This document shows, piece by piece, positions 19,445 through 33,054 of a stretch of 64,000 nucleotides of DNA. The translations under genes and the position numbers were made by a program. The stretch comes from Dermanyssus gallinae (lineage: Eukaryota > Arthropoda > Arachnida > Mesostigmata > Dermanyssidae), in assembly GCA_003439945.1 (NCBI GenBank), contig QVRM01004827.1, positions 154,501 to 218,500 on the forward strand, read 5' to 3'. A model generated the notes under the pieces. The model was not told the origin of the DNA, searched no databases, and saw only the letters and a program-made list of their open reading frames with translations. Position 1 is the stretch's first letter; each line of letters starts with the position of its first letter.

Positions 19445-21380
19445 GGCGAAGCACACGGGTGCTGGCGAAGTCGTCTAACCCCTGCGTCAATTGTTGTTAA
19501 TCGATCTTTGTGTACTCAGTGTCGCTTTTAAAGCCCGCTCGGCGAATTACTTGATACTGATCCGACCTGGTGGAACGGTTGAAAGAAACTCGATTGAAAA
19601 GATGGACATGTACATATGCTAGATAACACTGGAAAAAGGGCCTATCGATCATAGAATCAGTGTGCTAATATAAGGGCTAGGCATAATCAAGACTACTTGT
19701 TCAAGATGGTAGGGAACTACGATATGCCATGACTTCGCTTTTGTCTTTATAGCCAAGTAATGCTCATACTGAACCTATCTGTGGTTTCTCGAGCAGAGTA
19801 GTGTAACCACAGGACAATGTTCAACATCACTTAACAATCAATTAATAAGACAGTATCTGAGGCGTTGCCATCAATGTTAAATTAAATCCGAGCAGAATTT
19901 GATCAAGTGCAGGGCAACGTCTCACTTCGTTTGAGATCGGAGGGTTAGTCGACCAACCCACCACTGCTACAATGCAAACAAACATAGGCATCGAAGAAAG
20001 TTTTATTTAGTGGAGAGTTAGTTGAGAATCCTATATAATGACAGATCGCTTCATCGGTTTTGGTTAAAGATTAGAGCCGATTCTGCCTGAGAAATTGGCG
20101 AGCACTAACATAGCGGTGCCGCAACAGCCTTACAAAAAAATCGGCCATCGTACTGTTTTTTGTACAACTTTCGGCGATAATTAAATCCACAAAAACAGCG
20201 TTTTAAAGAACTTTGCTGGGCTTTCATAGGAAATAAAGCCCCATCCTTGGAAAGTGTGTATGGATGGTATAGCAAAAAATGTGTATGACACTCCGTGAGA
20301 GGCGTCCAAATACGTTGTCGACAAAAATTTAAATATAAATATGTATTGTTAGATGAGACACAGGGGCTTAATGCCAAGGCCTTCAAAAGACACCACATCG
20401 GGGTCACCAAAAATCTGCTCGATTCCGGTACCTCGTTATATTCGTAAACGGACAAAAAAGAGGCGCGGGTCTTTCTGGTTCATGGATTGCTCATAAAATC
20501 CGTCGAGGACCGGACTACTTTGTAGTTGTCCCAAGTAATCAGGCGTGAGTTCATTTTCAGGACCCTTTACTCAAGCCCTATAGCTCGCAGTGGTCAGGCG
20601 ATGGAGCGCCTCTATAAGAGTGAAGCGCCAACAATCGGTGGTGGCTGGCAAGGTGATAGATGGTATCTTCTACAGCTATAATTTTACTCCTGGAGAAGAT
20701 GACGACCATTCTGTTAGCGTTAATCGTCATGTGACAAGTCACGAGGCAGCCACCAAATAGATTGTTTGGTTAGTCTGAAATGGTCGTGCAGAATCTTTAA
20801 GAGGAAATTCAAGCATTCAAACCCAAAGTCTCCTCTGCCCATGCGTGATCTTCTGTACCATCCATACAAACTTCATAGGGATAGTGTTTCATCCATATAT
20901 GGAGACAAATTATACAAACAACATGGGGTTAGTGCTCTATCCATGCATGTGTTACGTTTGAGCTTTCGTGAATCATGGCCTTCGTACGAGCTAAATCTTC
21001 GTCGTCCGTTGTTATTTTAGGACGTCCTTGATAATAATCGACCGAAGCTTTTCGAAACACTCTTGTGCACTTAATCCTCGGTGGACGTTGTGTAAAATAA
21101 CAGTACGTGGCCCGCTTGTTGTGGCACCGAAATGCTCGTCCACGCAATTTTCTGACACCGTTGTCTGTTGGAGAATCGTCGAGAATGTTACACCCAAACA
21201 GCAGCAAAGTGTATCAGTGTCTCCCTGGTAGCAGAACACTGGAAAGAAACCTTTTCTAGGCACTCACAACTTAAAAGGCAATCAAGACGGTTTTTAGACA
21301 GAAAAGAGCCTGAACAAAAGAACAGTTCTATAGATCCTTGACGTTGCTTTTATGCATCGCGTAAAGTTGCAGTATTGATA
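19445..21380. other. Anonymous DNA, no gene recognised
   Basis: There are scattered short frames on both strands (20105-20455, 20929-21207 and 21012-21263 minus; 20766-21020 plus). None shows a recognisable domain, and overlapping frames in different phases point to chance. Confidence 0.4.
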
Positions 21381-21384
21381 GTTA

Positions 21385-21386
<2 letters not shown>

Positions 21387-21417
<31 letters not shown>
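21387..21417. repeat. (TA)n microsatellite
   Basis: A TA dinucleotide run. Confidence 0.95.
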
Positions 21418-21418
<1 letters not shown>

Positions 21419-21419
21419 A

Positions 21420-24400
21420 ACAAGTATGTTACTATACGTTTTAATAAATAATTAACGCGACTTTAAGGCCAGACTTCACAGTACTTAGCTTCTGTGGTTG
21501 GTCATTCCACGCTGTCACAAGGATGTTTTGTTTAGAGTAAAAAAGACCACATCAAAGCTCCACCTTTCGGAAGAATTTCCTCAAAGGGGCCAATAAAAGG
21601 ATGATACTTATTAGATCTTAAAAACAGCTTGGAAAGCAAACAGTCTCTTATTAGGGCTCTCTGTAGTACTTTCCTAAGATGCAATTCCGGGGGTAACATA
21701 CATACACCGTGGAGAGTTTGTCAGCGGATGGATTTGAAAGGATTCTTTTTATTTGAAAACCTCATGGAAGCAACACTTATTATTGGCATGACTGGCCCTT
21801 GAACGTTATGGTTACTTTTTTTCAATTACACCAATTTTGTGACCAAACAATCCCAAAATTAGGTTATCGCGAATTTAAAACAAGTGGTGTTCAATCGTTA
21901 GAAGTACTACAACAGTGTCTTAGAGATGCGGGATTACTAGAGCGTCAGATGTGCAAGTAATGGAGAGAAACAGACCGTTTCATTTCTCTAAGTATAAGAA
22001 CGCTATAGTCTTGCTATAGATAGAGACAAACTGATGACATAATTAGGTAGTACCCTAACAGTCAGCACTACGGACAAGCAGCTTTGGTTATGCCTCTAGC
22101 GAACCTTGAAGTAATGGCCGCCGCTGTATGCCCGAGCGAATTGGCACACGCACTGAGACTCAGAAAGTTCTAGCGCAAGTGAAGAACAGGTTTAATGCAC
22201 GCACCCTGGTGCGGACGTCCTTCTAGCCTCAGTCCTAAAATCAGGTGAGGCGTCGTTTCGTATTGTGGACCTATTCTGCCTACGTGGTGCAATAAAATCT
22301 TCACAAAGCGTTCGACATTGACCCTTGTCGATGGAATTCGTATGATTCTCACGGTACAACTATACATATAACATGGACATGGAATCGTTAACAGTGAATT
22401 ACGTTAGTATTAAATTATAATTGCTCATAAATAATGAGACTGGGACCTGCTGACTTGTTGTTTTGCGTCGAGGTAGACGAGAGTTATTCCAATTTTTGGC
22501 GTTGGCCAACAGTTGGCTGAACCAGATTACATCGAAGCGAAGAAGCGCCTTTGCACTTAAAGGGTGCGATTTACAAACTTGGTCAGTGGGTTACTCAGGC
22601 CGTGAAAGATGCGTGTTTGTCGACATGCTTCTCGCAGTATTTTGATTTCCAATTGTCGCATTATGATAATTAGAGCTAATACGACAATGAAAAGAGGCTG
22701 CACTACTAAAAAACAAATAGTCAGAACAACCGGCACATCTACAGAGTTTCTGAAACCGGGAGAGATGCGGATTATCACGGCAAAGTCTACTCTGTTTAGC
22801 TGAAAATAATGGAATTCGTGCTTCACGAGAAGCAAGCCAGTCGTATCAAAAGCAGAGGCGATCTTCTAAAGTGTGGTCCGTGGCATCACTACAAGGTTGC
22901 AATGGGGTGTTTCTGGTGTATCCGATCAACTGACCATCGCGTTATCCAATTAGCATTTGTTCATGTATCTTCAGAACGCCTTTGACGTGCAGTACCACGG
23001 AAAACACCTTCTTATAGAGTGTCTTCTTTAAGCACCAGGTTATATATGTCTACAAAGAAAAACTTAATTTATTGCCTTCCTGATCGATAGAAGAGATAGA
23101 CAAGTAGTGGTGGTGACCACAATAGTGGTGTGAATGTTAGATCACTGGAAGTTGCGCGCTCAGTGAAGATAAACAACACATTCTCGTGGAGACTTCCACG
23201 AAGTCTGCGAAGTCGACAGACCTGATGTATGTTCTAATTATATTCAAAGGTTAAATATTTTGTTAAAAACAATGTATACTTAGGCATATATGACCCTTGA
23301 ATAAAGGTGCTTTTGACTTGACTTGACTTGACAATTTTCTTTTAATAAACAATGTTGTCAATCAAGTTGTTAAACAATGTGCTCCAAATCTTGTTTTTCA
23401 TTGAAACTGCAGCTATAGCTCAAGTTTTGTGCTTCCGCGGCACATAAACGTCATTGTCTTAGGAATTCAATGCGTTACCATTTACTGTCGTCAATTAGAG
23501 GATTTACTATAATAGTCAGGTCCTGCAACAGTATCAAGCGGTGCACGTTTGAGGATTTAGAGCAAGTTTTTGCTAAGGTTCATGTAAAGTCCTTATGTTA
23601 TGTAATGCATTTGGTGTAAGACGGGAAACTCGCGACACTTGCGGTTTGCTAAGACGCCAGATCTTAAATTGCGGACTATTACTCCTAAACAGTGGCGTAG
23701 CCGTTGCAAGAGATAAACGTGGGCATTTATCTCTTGGTTATTTTTGGCTGTTTACGTGAGTAGAGCCAACTCTGCCTGAGTGAGGTTTCACCATTATTCA
23801 AAGTACCCAGTGTTTTTTTTAATTCTGTCTGGTTATCATGCTGCTGGTTACGCCAGAAACCTAAACATTGGCTTGCTCGAATTTTCATGTTTGTTCTCAG
23901 ATATTTTCTTCTCGAAGTTTATGGTTTACTTTTTGTCAAGCCGCTTGTTTTCAGGGATGCTTCCAATTTCACTCCACACAGTGGGCCGTAGATAGACTAA
24001 CATTTACGCGATAAAGATAGGCCACTTGCCTCCTTTAACTAAAACGACAGTTTAGCACCGCTGTACGGCGATCAATTTTTGGGTTACCTTTAGCTAAATT
24101 TGGCTTTTCGATTATGGACGATCTATGGTCCTCCTAGTCGACTAACACGAATACTTTTAAATAGCCAAGCAATGTGCTGGTTCATTCACCTCTGTTTTCA
24201 CAAAGTCCTGCCGCTATCCCGTCTAGACTACCTGTCGGGACCACAGTCTCCAGAGCGGAGACGCCAAGTCCGAAGGTCTTGGCACGCAATGTGTTTTTGT
24301 CGTCCTATTTACTGGCAAAGTCACGTAGACATGCCTCGATTGTTGCTTTTAGACGCTTCATCAATGTGCCAAACGGGCAGATCGGGCGGTTGCCTTTGGA

Positions 24401-24940
24401 ATCAGCACCAAATCCGCCGCATTCTACGAGAGTGGTAGCAGCATCTTTGCCGCTACCGTTACAACCCTATGAGGGAAAAAACGAATTCTGGAAGAATCTA
24501 TCTGAAAAAACCTGTACTATGTTATGTGTTCTGTTCGAAAAACGCTTGTCTCCGAGCTGGGGTTGAAATCGTAAATCGTGAGAACGAAATCGACGCGTGA
24601 TACAACGTGCAGACAGAGGTTTCCAATAAGGCCATGAAGATCCGGGCTGACGTTTTCCAAGTACAACTATACAGATCGTCAGACAATATTTATATTAACC
24701 ATTCTGGGATCTCTACTTCACTAGGCACGTAGCGCAGCTTTTCGTAAGTTTAAAAATTTTTTTTTCCAAATGCGATTAATAAGGGATGGCAACAGGTGGC
24801 CTAAAAATGCAAGTATGTCGGCAGTTCTGGCCAGCATGAAATGGCGACGGTTCAAAAAGGCAATGAAAGCGACGAAAAATTCACTTATTTTGTATACGTA
24901 CGGAGGGTTAGGAAGAAACAAGATTTCATTATTAAGAGTT
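21420..24940. other. Anonymous DNA, no gene recognised
   Basis: No gene or RNA is recognised. A GC-richer stretch at 24160-24470 has two overlapping plus-strand frames (112 and 130 codons) without a known domain; a decayed coding fragment is possible. Confidence 0.4.
23299..23332 (+). repeat. Retroposon-type 3' tail with (TTGAC)n
   Basis: AATAAA (23300-23305) followed by GGTGCTTTTGACTTGACTTG and a further TTGAC copy. This is an AATAAA signal plus pentanucleotide tail of LINE/SINE type. No coding part is recognised upstream. Confidence 0.4.
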
Positions 24941-24943
24941 TGC

Positions 24944-24944
<1 letters not shown>

Positions 24945-24975
<31 letters not shown>
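24945..24975. repeat. (AAT)n microsatellite
   Basis: About ten AAT triplets. Confidence 0.9.
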
Positions 24976-24989
24976 TTTTTCTGACACAA

Positions 24990-24991
<2 letters not shown>

Positions 24992-25074
<83 letters not shown>

Positions 25075-25085
25075 ATTATATATAT
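24992..25085. repeat. (TA)n microsatellite
   Basis: A long TA dinucleotide run, with GTATATATAATTATATAT degeneracy at its right end. Confidence 0.95.
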
Positions 25086-25160
25086 TATCCTTTTTATTTA
25101 ATGTTATCAATCATTCACGGTCGGACCATGACATTTGGGCCCCTGCGAACGTGTGCACCA

Positions 25161-26556
25161 TTACAGGGGGTCCAGTATAGGGACCAGCCTTTTCTGGAGG
25201 GTTCCTCGAACCGAAGCCGCATTGCCCCGTTGCACATTCAGCGACAGACGCTGTCTGAGAAAATCACTTATCTCCGCTGGCTATAATTAGCCGCTTCCCG
25301 ATCTTCTGTAGCAAACTGCGAGTAGACGGACCCGGCCCGCCAAGGGCCTCGAAGGCAAGTGGGTGAAACTCGTACGGGTAACGGATGTTCTGGTACTTTC
25401 TAACCTTGCCTGCCTCGGCGAGAGCCGATGAATGACCAGCCTGAGCCGCGCCAGCACTGACCATTGAAGGGGCTAATGAGTCAGTAACTGTCGCGTCCCA
25501 AACCAGCATGCATCCGCGCTCGAACAGAGTTAAGGTCAGACCGTCAGGTCTCTTCCCGCCCTCTCTGTCTAGTCCGACGGGCTCCAGGACGCACGGTACA
25601 CCACTAGATCGTAGAGCTCTGCTAAAGGTTTCGTTCAAGGCTTGGTGTCTTGCTCGCCTACCTGCGCTGACAATACAGGACAGCCCGTGGCGTCCGTCTG
25701 GCTGGACGACGTCTCCGCAGACGCAGGCATGAGTGTACACAAGGTTTGTTCCTAAACGATGTCCGACCGCTATCCTTACCGACTCGTCATCTAGCAGGAT
25801 CCCGATCTGAGCACAGGGTATGGCGTGAAGCCATGCGCCCGCCTCCTTGGAGGAGACGGCGCGCAGCCTGGCCTTATCGGCGTCCGTGGCGCATTCCGCA
25901 ATGAGGTTTTCGACCTTTTGCTCATAAAGAATTGCTGTCCATTCTCTCTGGTGTCCAGCCTCGGCGGGCTCGTGGCCGCACAGGGCAACTGCTCTGCGGT
26001 GGCTTGTCTCCAATCGAGCTTCTAAGTCCGTGAGAGCAACAGAATCCAGGAGGGTTCTTGCCTGTCGCATAGACCTATGGAGGAAGGCTGCCAGAGCTGT
26101 CTCCGATAAGACAGTCGCATCAGGTAAGCCTATACCACCCGAAAGAACGGGGAGTAGAGCTTGTTGGCGCGCTCGAGCGGACAGGCTGAGGTTTAGCAAC
26201 GCCAGTAATGTAGACATCACGCGGTCGTTGAGTCGTTCAAGGATTCCTGAAGCTCGCGAACAGTCTGCCCCTCGAAACAAGTGGTTGAGACGAAGGGCCA
26301 AAAATGATGATCTCAGAAGAAAAAAACCTCGGTGAGAACCTACCAAGTGAATGCGTGACATTACATTTTCTAGCTTGACCAGCCACCTCTCTAGGACATC
26401 CGGAACTCCTTGCGAGAATAGGGGGACGCCCAGACACTCTAAATTTGTGCCGACAATCTTGCACCCTGGGAGAGCCTCTAGTACTTCGGAGTCAGCAGCA
26501 CCTCCTACAGCATGGACCTCACATTTTGCAGGGTTTAGGGCCAGGCCACTCCGCTC
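25161..26556 (-). mobile_element. LINE 3' part: RT end plus R2-like endonuclease, frameshifted
   Basis: Minus-strand coding continues from 26556, where it is cut by an (AAT)n tract, to a natural-looking stop at 25161. It begins in the reverse transcriptase after the catalytic motif: GLALNPAKCEV (about 26540-26508) and LECLGVPL (about 26440-26415). Then come the thumb and linker, a zinc-knuckle-like C-V-C...GRHGLSC cluster (25730-25680), RRARHQALNETFSRAL, EPVGL, GKRPDG (about 25560-25540), LVWDATVTDS (about 25505-25480) and AGKVRKYQNI (about 25415-25385). The CCHC cluster followed by PD, D and K-x-x-K-Y is the layout of the restriction-like endonuclease of R2-type LINEs. The main frame stops at 25264, but another frame carries on as FLRQRLSLNVQRGNAASVRG to 25161, so there is one frameshift near 25270. 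It is truncated and presumably inactive. The exact clade is uncertain. Confidence 0.8.

Positions 26557-26621
<65 letters not shown>
26557..26621. repeat. (AAT)n microsatellite at the LINE/satellite boundary
   Basis: About 21 AAT triplets. The octamer CTCCGCTC lies directly to its left (26549-26556) and two bases to its right (26624-26631). Confidence 0.95.
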
Positions 26622-28149
26622 CTCTCCGCTCGTTCTTAGAACCGCGTTCTCCTCAGTGGTTTTTAGAACCGGCTCGTTCCTAGAACCGCGTTCTCCTCAG
26701 TGCTTCTTAGAACTGGCTTGTTCTTAGAACCGCATCTCCTCAGTGGTTTTTAGAACTGGCTTGCTTGTAAAACCGCGCTCTCTTTAGTGGTTTTTAGAAC
26801 CGGCTCGTTCTTACACCCGCGTTCTCCTCAGTGGTTCTTAGAACCGGCTCGTTCTTAGAACCGCGTTCACCTTAGTGGTTCTTAGAACCGGCTCGTTCTT
26901 AGAACCGCCTTTACCTTAGTGGTTCTTAGAACCGGCTCGTTCTTAGAACCGCGTTCTCCTCCGTGGATTTTAGAACCGGCTCGTTCCTAGAACCGCGTTC
27001 TCCTCAGTGGTTCTTAGAACTGGCTTGTTCTCAGAACCGCATTCTCCTCAGTGGTTCTTAGAACTGGCTTGCTTGTAAAACCGCGCTCTCTTCAGTGGTT
27101 TTTAGAACCGGCTCGTTCTTAGAACCGCGTTCTCCTCAGTGGTTCTTAGAACCGGCTCGTTCTTAGAACCGCGTTCACCTTAGTGGTTCTTAGAACCGGC
27201 TTGTTCTTAGAACCGCGTTCTCCTCAGTGGTTCTTTGAACCGGCTCGTTTTTAGAACCGCCTTTACCTTAGTGGTTCTTAGAACCGCGTTCTTCTCAGTG
27301 GTTCTTAGGATCGGCTCGTTCTTATAACCGCGTTCTTCTCAGTGGTTCTTAGAACCGGCTCGTTCTTAGAACCGCGTTCTCCTCTGTGATTCTTAGAATC
27401 GGCTCGTTCTTAGAACTGGCTCGATCTTATAATCACATTTACCTTACTGGCTCTTAGAACCGGTTCGTTCTTAGAACCGCGTTCTCCTCAGTGGTTCTTA
27501 GAACCGGCTCGTTCTTACAACCGCGTTCTCCTTAGTGGTTCTTAGAACCGCGTTCTTCTTAGTGGTTCTTAGAACCGCGTTCTCCTCAGTGGTTCTTAGA
27601 ACCGCGTTCTCCTCAGTGGTTCTTAGAACCGCGTTCTTCTCAGTGGTTCGTAGAACCGGCTTATTCTCAGATCCGCGTCCTTCTCAGGTGTTCTTAGTAC
27701 CGGCTCGTTCTCAGAACCGCGTTCTTCTCAGTGGCTCACAGAACCGGCTCGTTCTCATTTCCGCATTCTCCTCAGTGGTTCTTAGAACCGGCTCGTTTTC
27801 AATACCGCGTTCTTCTCAGTGGTTTTTAGAATCGGCTCGTTCTCAGATCCGCGTTCTCCTCAGTGGTTTTTAGAACTGGCTCGATCTCAGATGCGCGTTC
27901 TCCTCTGGTTTTTAGAACGGACTCGTTCTTAGTACCGCGTTCTCCTCAGTGGTTTTTACAACCGGCATGTTTTTAGAACCGCATTCTCTTCAGTGGTTCT
28001 TAGAACCGGCTCGTCCTTAGAACTGCGTTCTCCTTAGTGGTTCTTAGAACCGGATCGTTCTCAAAACCGCGTTCTTCTCAGTGGTTCCTAGAACCGGCTC
28101 GTTTTTAGAACCGCGTTCTCTTCAGTGGTTTCTAGAACCGGCTCGTTCA

Positions 28150-31100
28150 TAAAACCGCGTTCTCCTCTGTGGTTCTTAGAACCGCGTTCTACTTAATGGT
28201 TCTCAAAACCGGCTCGTTCTTAGAACCGCGTTCTCCTCAGTGGTTCTTAGAACCGGCTCGTTCTTAGAACCACGTTCTTCTCAGTGGTTCTTAGAACCAG
28301 CTTGTTCTTAGAACCACATTTACCTTACTGGCTCATAGAGCCGGTTCGTTCATAGAACCGCGTTCTCTTCAGTGGTTCTTAGAACCGGCTTGTTCTTAGA
28401 ACCGCGTTCTCCTCAGTGGTTCTTAGAACCGGCTCATTCTTAGAACCGCGTTCTCGTCAGTGGTTCTTAGAGCCGGCTCGTTCTTAGAGCCGCGTTCTCC
28501 TCAGTGGTCCTTAGAACCGGCTCGTTCTTAACACCGCGTTCTCCTCAGTGGTTCTTAGAGCCGGCTCGCTCTTAAGACCGCGTTCTCCTCAGTGGTTCTT
28601 AGAATCGTCGCGTTTTTAGAATTGCCTTCTTCTCAGTGATTCTTAGAACCGCGTTCTCCTCAGTGGTCCTTAAAACCGGCTCGTTCTTAACACCGCGTTC
28701 TCCTCAGTGGTTCTTAGAGCCGGCTCGTTCTTAAGACCGCGTTCTCCTCAGTGGTTCTTAGAAACGTCGCGTTTTTAGAATTGCCTTCTTCTCAGTGGTT
28801 CTTAGAACCGCGTTTTTCTCAGTGGTTCTTAAAACCAGCTCGTTTATAGAACCGCGTTCTCCTTAGTTGTTCTTAGAACCGGCTTGTTTATAGAACCGCG
28901 TTCCTCTCAGTAGTTCTTAGAACCGGCTCGTTATTAGCACCGCATTTAACTTACTGGCTCTAAGAACCGGCTTGTTCTTAAAACCGCGTTCTCCTCAGTG
29001 GTTCTTAGAACCGCGTTCTACTTAATGGTTCTTAAAACCGGCTCGTTCTTAGAACCGCGTTCTCCTCAGTGGTTCTTAGAACCGGCTCGTTCTTAGAACC
29101 ACGTTCTTCTCAGTGGTTCTTAGAACCAGCTTGTTCTTAGAACCACATTTACCTTACTGGCTCATAGAGCCGGTTCGTTCATAGAACCGCGTTCTCTTCA
29201 GTGGTTCTTAGAACCGGCTTGTTTTTAGAACCGCGTTCTCCTCAGTGGTTCTTAGAACCGGCTCATTCTTAGAACCGCGTTCTCGTCAGTGGTTCTTAGA
29301 GCCGGCTCGTTCTTAGAACCGCGTTCTCCTCCGTGGTCCTTAGAACCGGCTCGTTCTTAACACCGCGTTCTCCTCAGTGGTTCTTAGAGCCGGCTCGTTC
29401 TTAAGACCGCGTTCTCCTCAGTGGTTCTTAGAATCGTCGCGTTTTTAGAATTGCCTTCTTCTCAGTGGTTCTTAGAACCGCGTTCTTCTCAGTGGTTCTT
29501 AAAACCAGCTCGTTTATAGAACCGCGTTCTCCTTAGTTGTTCTTAGAACCGGCTCGTTTATAGAACCGCGTTCCTCTCAGTAGTTTTTAGAACCGGCTCG
29601 TTATTAGCACCGCATTTAACTTACTGGCTTTAAGAACTGGCTTGTTCTTAAAACCGCGTTTTCTTCAGTTGGTAGAACCGGCTCGTTCTTCGACATGCGT
29701 TCTCCTCAGTGGTTCCTAGAACCGGCTCCTTCTTAGAACCGCGTTCTCCTCAGTGGTTTTTAGAACCGGCTTGTTTTTACAACCGCGTTTTCCTCATGGA
29801 TTCTTAGAACCGACTCGTTATTAGAACCGTGTTCTCCTAAGTGGTTCTTAGAGCCGGCTCGTTCTTAGAACCGCGTTCTCTTCAGTGGTTTCTAGAACCG
29901 GCTCGTTCATAAAACCGCGTTCTCCTCTGTGGTTCATAGAACCGCGTTCTACTTAATGGTTCTTAAAACCGGCTCGTTCTTAGAACCGCGTTCTCCTCAG
30001 TGGTTCTTAGAACCGGCTCGTTCTTAGAACCACGTTCTTCTCAGTGGTTCTTAGAACCAGCTTGTTCTTAGAGCCACATTTACCTTGCTGGCTCATAGAG
30101 CCGGTTCGTTCATAGAACCGCGTTCTCTTCAGTGGTTCTTAGAACCGGCTTGTTTTTAGAACCGCGTTCTCCTCAGTGGTTCTTAGAACCGGCTCATTCT
30201 TAGAACCGCGTTCTCGTCAGTGGTTCTTAGAGCCGGCTCGTTCTTAGAACCGCGTTCTCCTCAGTGGTCCTTAGAACCGGCTCGTTCTTAACACCGCGTT
30301 CTCCTCAGTGGTTCTTAGAGCCGGCTCGTTCTTAAGACCGCGTTCTCCTCAGTGGTTCTTAGAATCGTCGCGTTTTTAGAATTGCCTTCTTCTCAGTGGT
30401 TCTTAGAACCGCGTTCTTCTCAGTGGTTCTTAAAACCAGCTCGTTTATAGAACCAGCGTTCTCCTTAGTTGTTCTTAGAACCGGCTCGTTTATAGAACCG
30501 CGTTCCCCTCAGTAGTTCTTAGAACCGGCTCGTTATTAGCACCGCATTTAACTCACTGGCTCTAAGAACCGGCTTGTTCTTAAAACCGCGTTTTCCTCAG
30601 TTGGTAGAACCGGCTCGTTCTTCGACATGCGTTCTCCTCAGTGGTTCCTAGAACCGGCTCGTTCTTAAAACCGCGTTTTCCTCAGTTGGTAGAACCGGCT
30701 CGTTCTTCGACATGCGTTCTCCTCAGTGGTTCCTAGAACCGGCTCGTTCTTAGAACCGCGTTCTCCTCAGTGGTTTTTAGAACCGGCTCGTTTTTACAAC
30801 CGCGTTTTCCTTAGGGATTCTTAGAACCGACTCGTTATTAGAACCGTGTTCTCCTAAGTGGTTCTTATAGCTGGCTCGTTCTTAGAACCGCGTTCTCTTC
30901 AGTGGTTTCTAGAACCGGCTCGTTCATAAAACCGCGTTCTCCTCTGTGGTTCATAGAACCGCGTTCTACTTAATGGTTCTTAAAACCGGCTCGTTCTTAG
31001 AACCGCGTTCTCCTCAGTGGTTCTTAGAACCGGCTCGTTCTTAGAACCACGTTCTTCTCAGTGGTTCTTAGAACCAGCTTGTTCTTAGAACCACATTTAC

Positions 31101-31900
31101 CTTACTGGCTCATAGAGCCGGTTCGTTCATAGAACCGCGTTCTCTTCAGTGGTTTATAGAACCGGCTTGTTCTTAGAACCGCGTTCTCTTCAGTGGTTCT
31201 TAGAACCGGTTCATTCTTACAACCGCGTTCTCGTCAGTGGTTCTTAGAGCCGGCTCGTTCTTAGAACCGCGTTCTCCTCAGTGGTCCTTAGAACCGGCTC
31301 GTTCTTAACACCGCATTCTTCTCAGTAGTTCTTAGATCCGGCTCGTTCTTAAGACCGCGTTCTCCTCAGTGGTTCTTAGAATCGTCGCGTTTTTAGAATT
31401 GCCTTCTTCTCAGTGGTTCTTGGAACCGCGTTCTTCTCAGTGGTTCTTAAAACCAGCTCCTTTATAGAACCGCGTTCTCCTTAGTTGTTCTTAGAACCGG
31501 CTCGTTTATAGAACCGCGTTCCTCTCAGTAGTTCTTAGAACCGGCTCGTTATTAGCACCGCATTTAACTTACTGGCTCTAAGAACCGGCTTGTTCTTAAA
31601 ACCGCGTTCTCCTTAGTGGTTCTTGAACCGGCTCGTTCTTAGAACCACATTTATCTTACTGGCTCTGAGAACAGGCTTGTTCTTAGAACCGCGTTCTCCT
31701 CAGTTGGTAGAACCGGCTCGTTCTTCGACGGGCGTTCTCCTCAGTGGTTCCTAGAACCGGCTCGTTCTTAGAACCGCGTTCTCCTTAGTGGTTTTTAGAA
31801 TCGGCTCGTTTTTACAACCGCGTTCTCCTCAGGGACTCTTAGAGCCGACTCGTTATTAGAACCGTGTTCTCCTAAGTGGTTCTAAGAGCCGGCTCGTTCT
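28150..31900. repeat. Higher-order repeat family A within the satellite (0.83-1.02 kb)
   Basis: The rare variant CTACTTAATGG occurs at 28189, 29018, 29949 and 30966, giving spacings of 829, 931 and 1017 bp. Between anchors the same ordered series of variant monomers returns: ACCACGTTCTTCTC, then ACCACATTTACCTT, GAATCGTCGCGTTTTTAG and ACCGCATTTAACTT. Length differences come from added or lost monomers. Confidence 0.8.
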
Positions 31901-33054
31901 TAGAACCGCGTTCTCCTCCGTGGTTCTTAGAACCGCGTTCACCTTAGTGGTTCTTAGAACCGGCTCGTTCTTAGAACTGCGTTCTCCTCAGTGGTTCTTA
32001 AAACCGGCTAGTTCTTAGAACTGCGTTCTCCTCAGTGGTTCTTAGAACCGGCTCGATTTTAGAACCGCGTTCTTCTTAGTGGTTCTTAAAACCGGCTCGT
32101 TCTTAGAACCGCATTCTCCTGAGTAGTTCTTAGAACCGCGTTCTTCTTAGTGGTTCTCAGAAACGGCTTGTTCTTAGAACCGCATTCTCCTGAGTAGTTC
32201 TAAGAACCGGCTCGATTTTAGAACCGCGTTCTCCTCAGTGGTTCTTAGAACTGCGTTCTCCTCAGTGGTTCTTAGAACCGGCTCGTTCTTATAACTGCGT
32301 TCTCCTCAGTGGTTCTTAGAACCGCGTTCTTCTTAGTGGTTCTTAGAACCGGCTCGTTCTTAAAACCGCGTTCACTTTAGTGGTTCTTAGAACCGGCTCG
32401 TTCTTAGAACCGCGTTCTCATCAGTGGTTTTTAGAACGGCGTTCTCATCAGTGGTTCTTAGAACTGCGTTCTCCTCAGTGGTTCTTAAAACCGGCTCGTT
32501 CTTAGAACCGCGTTTACCTCAATGGTTCTTAGAACCGGCTCGTTCTTAGAACCGCGTTCTCCTCAGTGGTGCTTAGAACCGGCTTGTTCTTAGAACCGCG
32601 TTTACCTTAGTGGTTCTTAGAACCGGCTCGTTCTTAGAACCGCGTTCTCCTCAGTGGTTCTTAGAACCGACTCGTTCTTAGAACCGCGTTCTCCTCAGTA
32701 GTTCTTAGAACTGCGTTCACCTTAGAGGTTCTAGAACCGGCTCGTACTTAGAACTGCGTTCTCCTCAGTGGTGCTTAGAACCGGCTCGTTCTTAAACACT
32801 GCGTTCTCTTCAGTGGTCTTAGAACCGGCTCGTTTCTAGAACCGCGTTCTCCTCAGTGGTTCTTAGAACCGGCTCGTTCTTATAACTGCGTTCTCCTCAG
32901 TGGCTCTTAGAACCGCGTTTCTCCTTAGTGGTTCCTAGAACCGGCTCGTTCTTAGAACCGCATTCTCCTGAGTAGTTCTTAGAACCAGCTCGTTCTTAAA
33001 ACCGCGTTCTCCTCAGTGGTTCTTTAAAACCGGCTCGTTCTTAGAACCGCGTTC

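Noticed and set aside
20105..20930. Possible inverted duplication around YHPY-like peptides (20250-20280 versus 20850-20880)
   Set aside because: The similarity is limited to about 15-20 bases (TACCATCCATACA) and does not extend.
1..26600. tRNA, rRNA or other structured RNA genes in the left part
   Set aside because: I looked for cloverleaf-like and A/B-box patterns by eye and found none I could support. A tRNAscan/Rfam run would be decisive.
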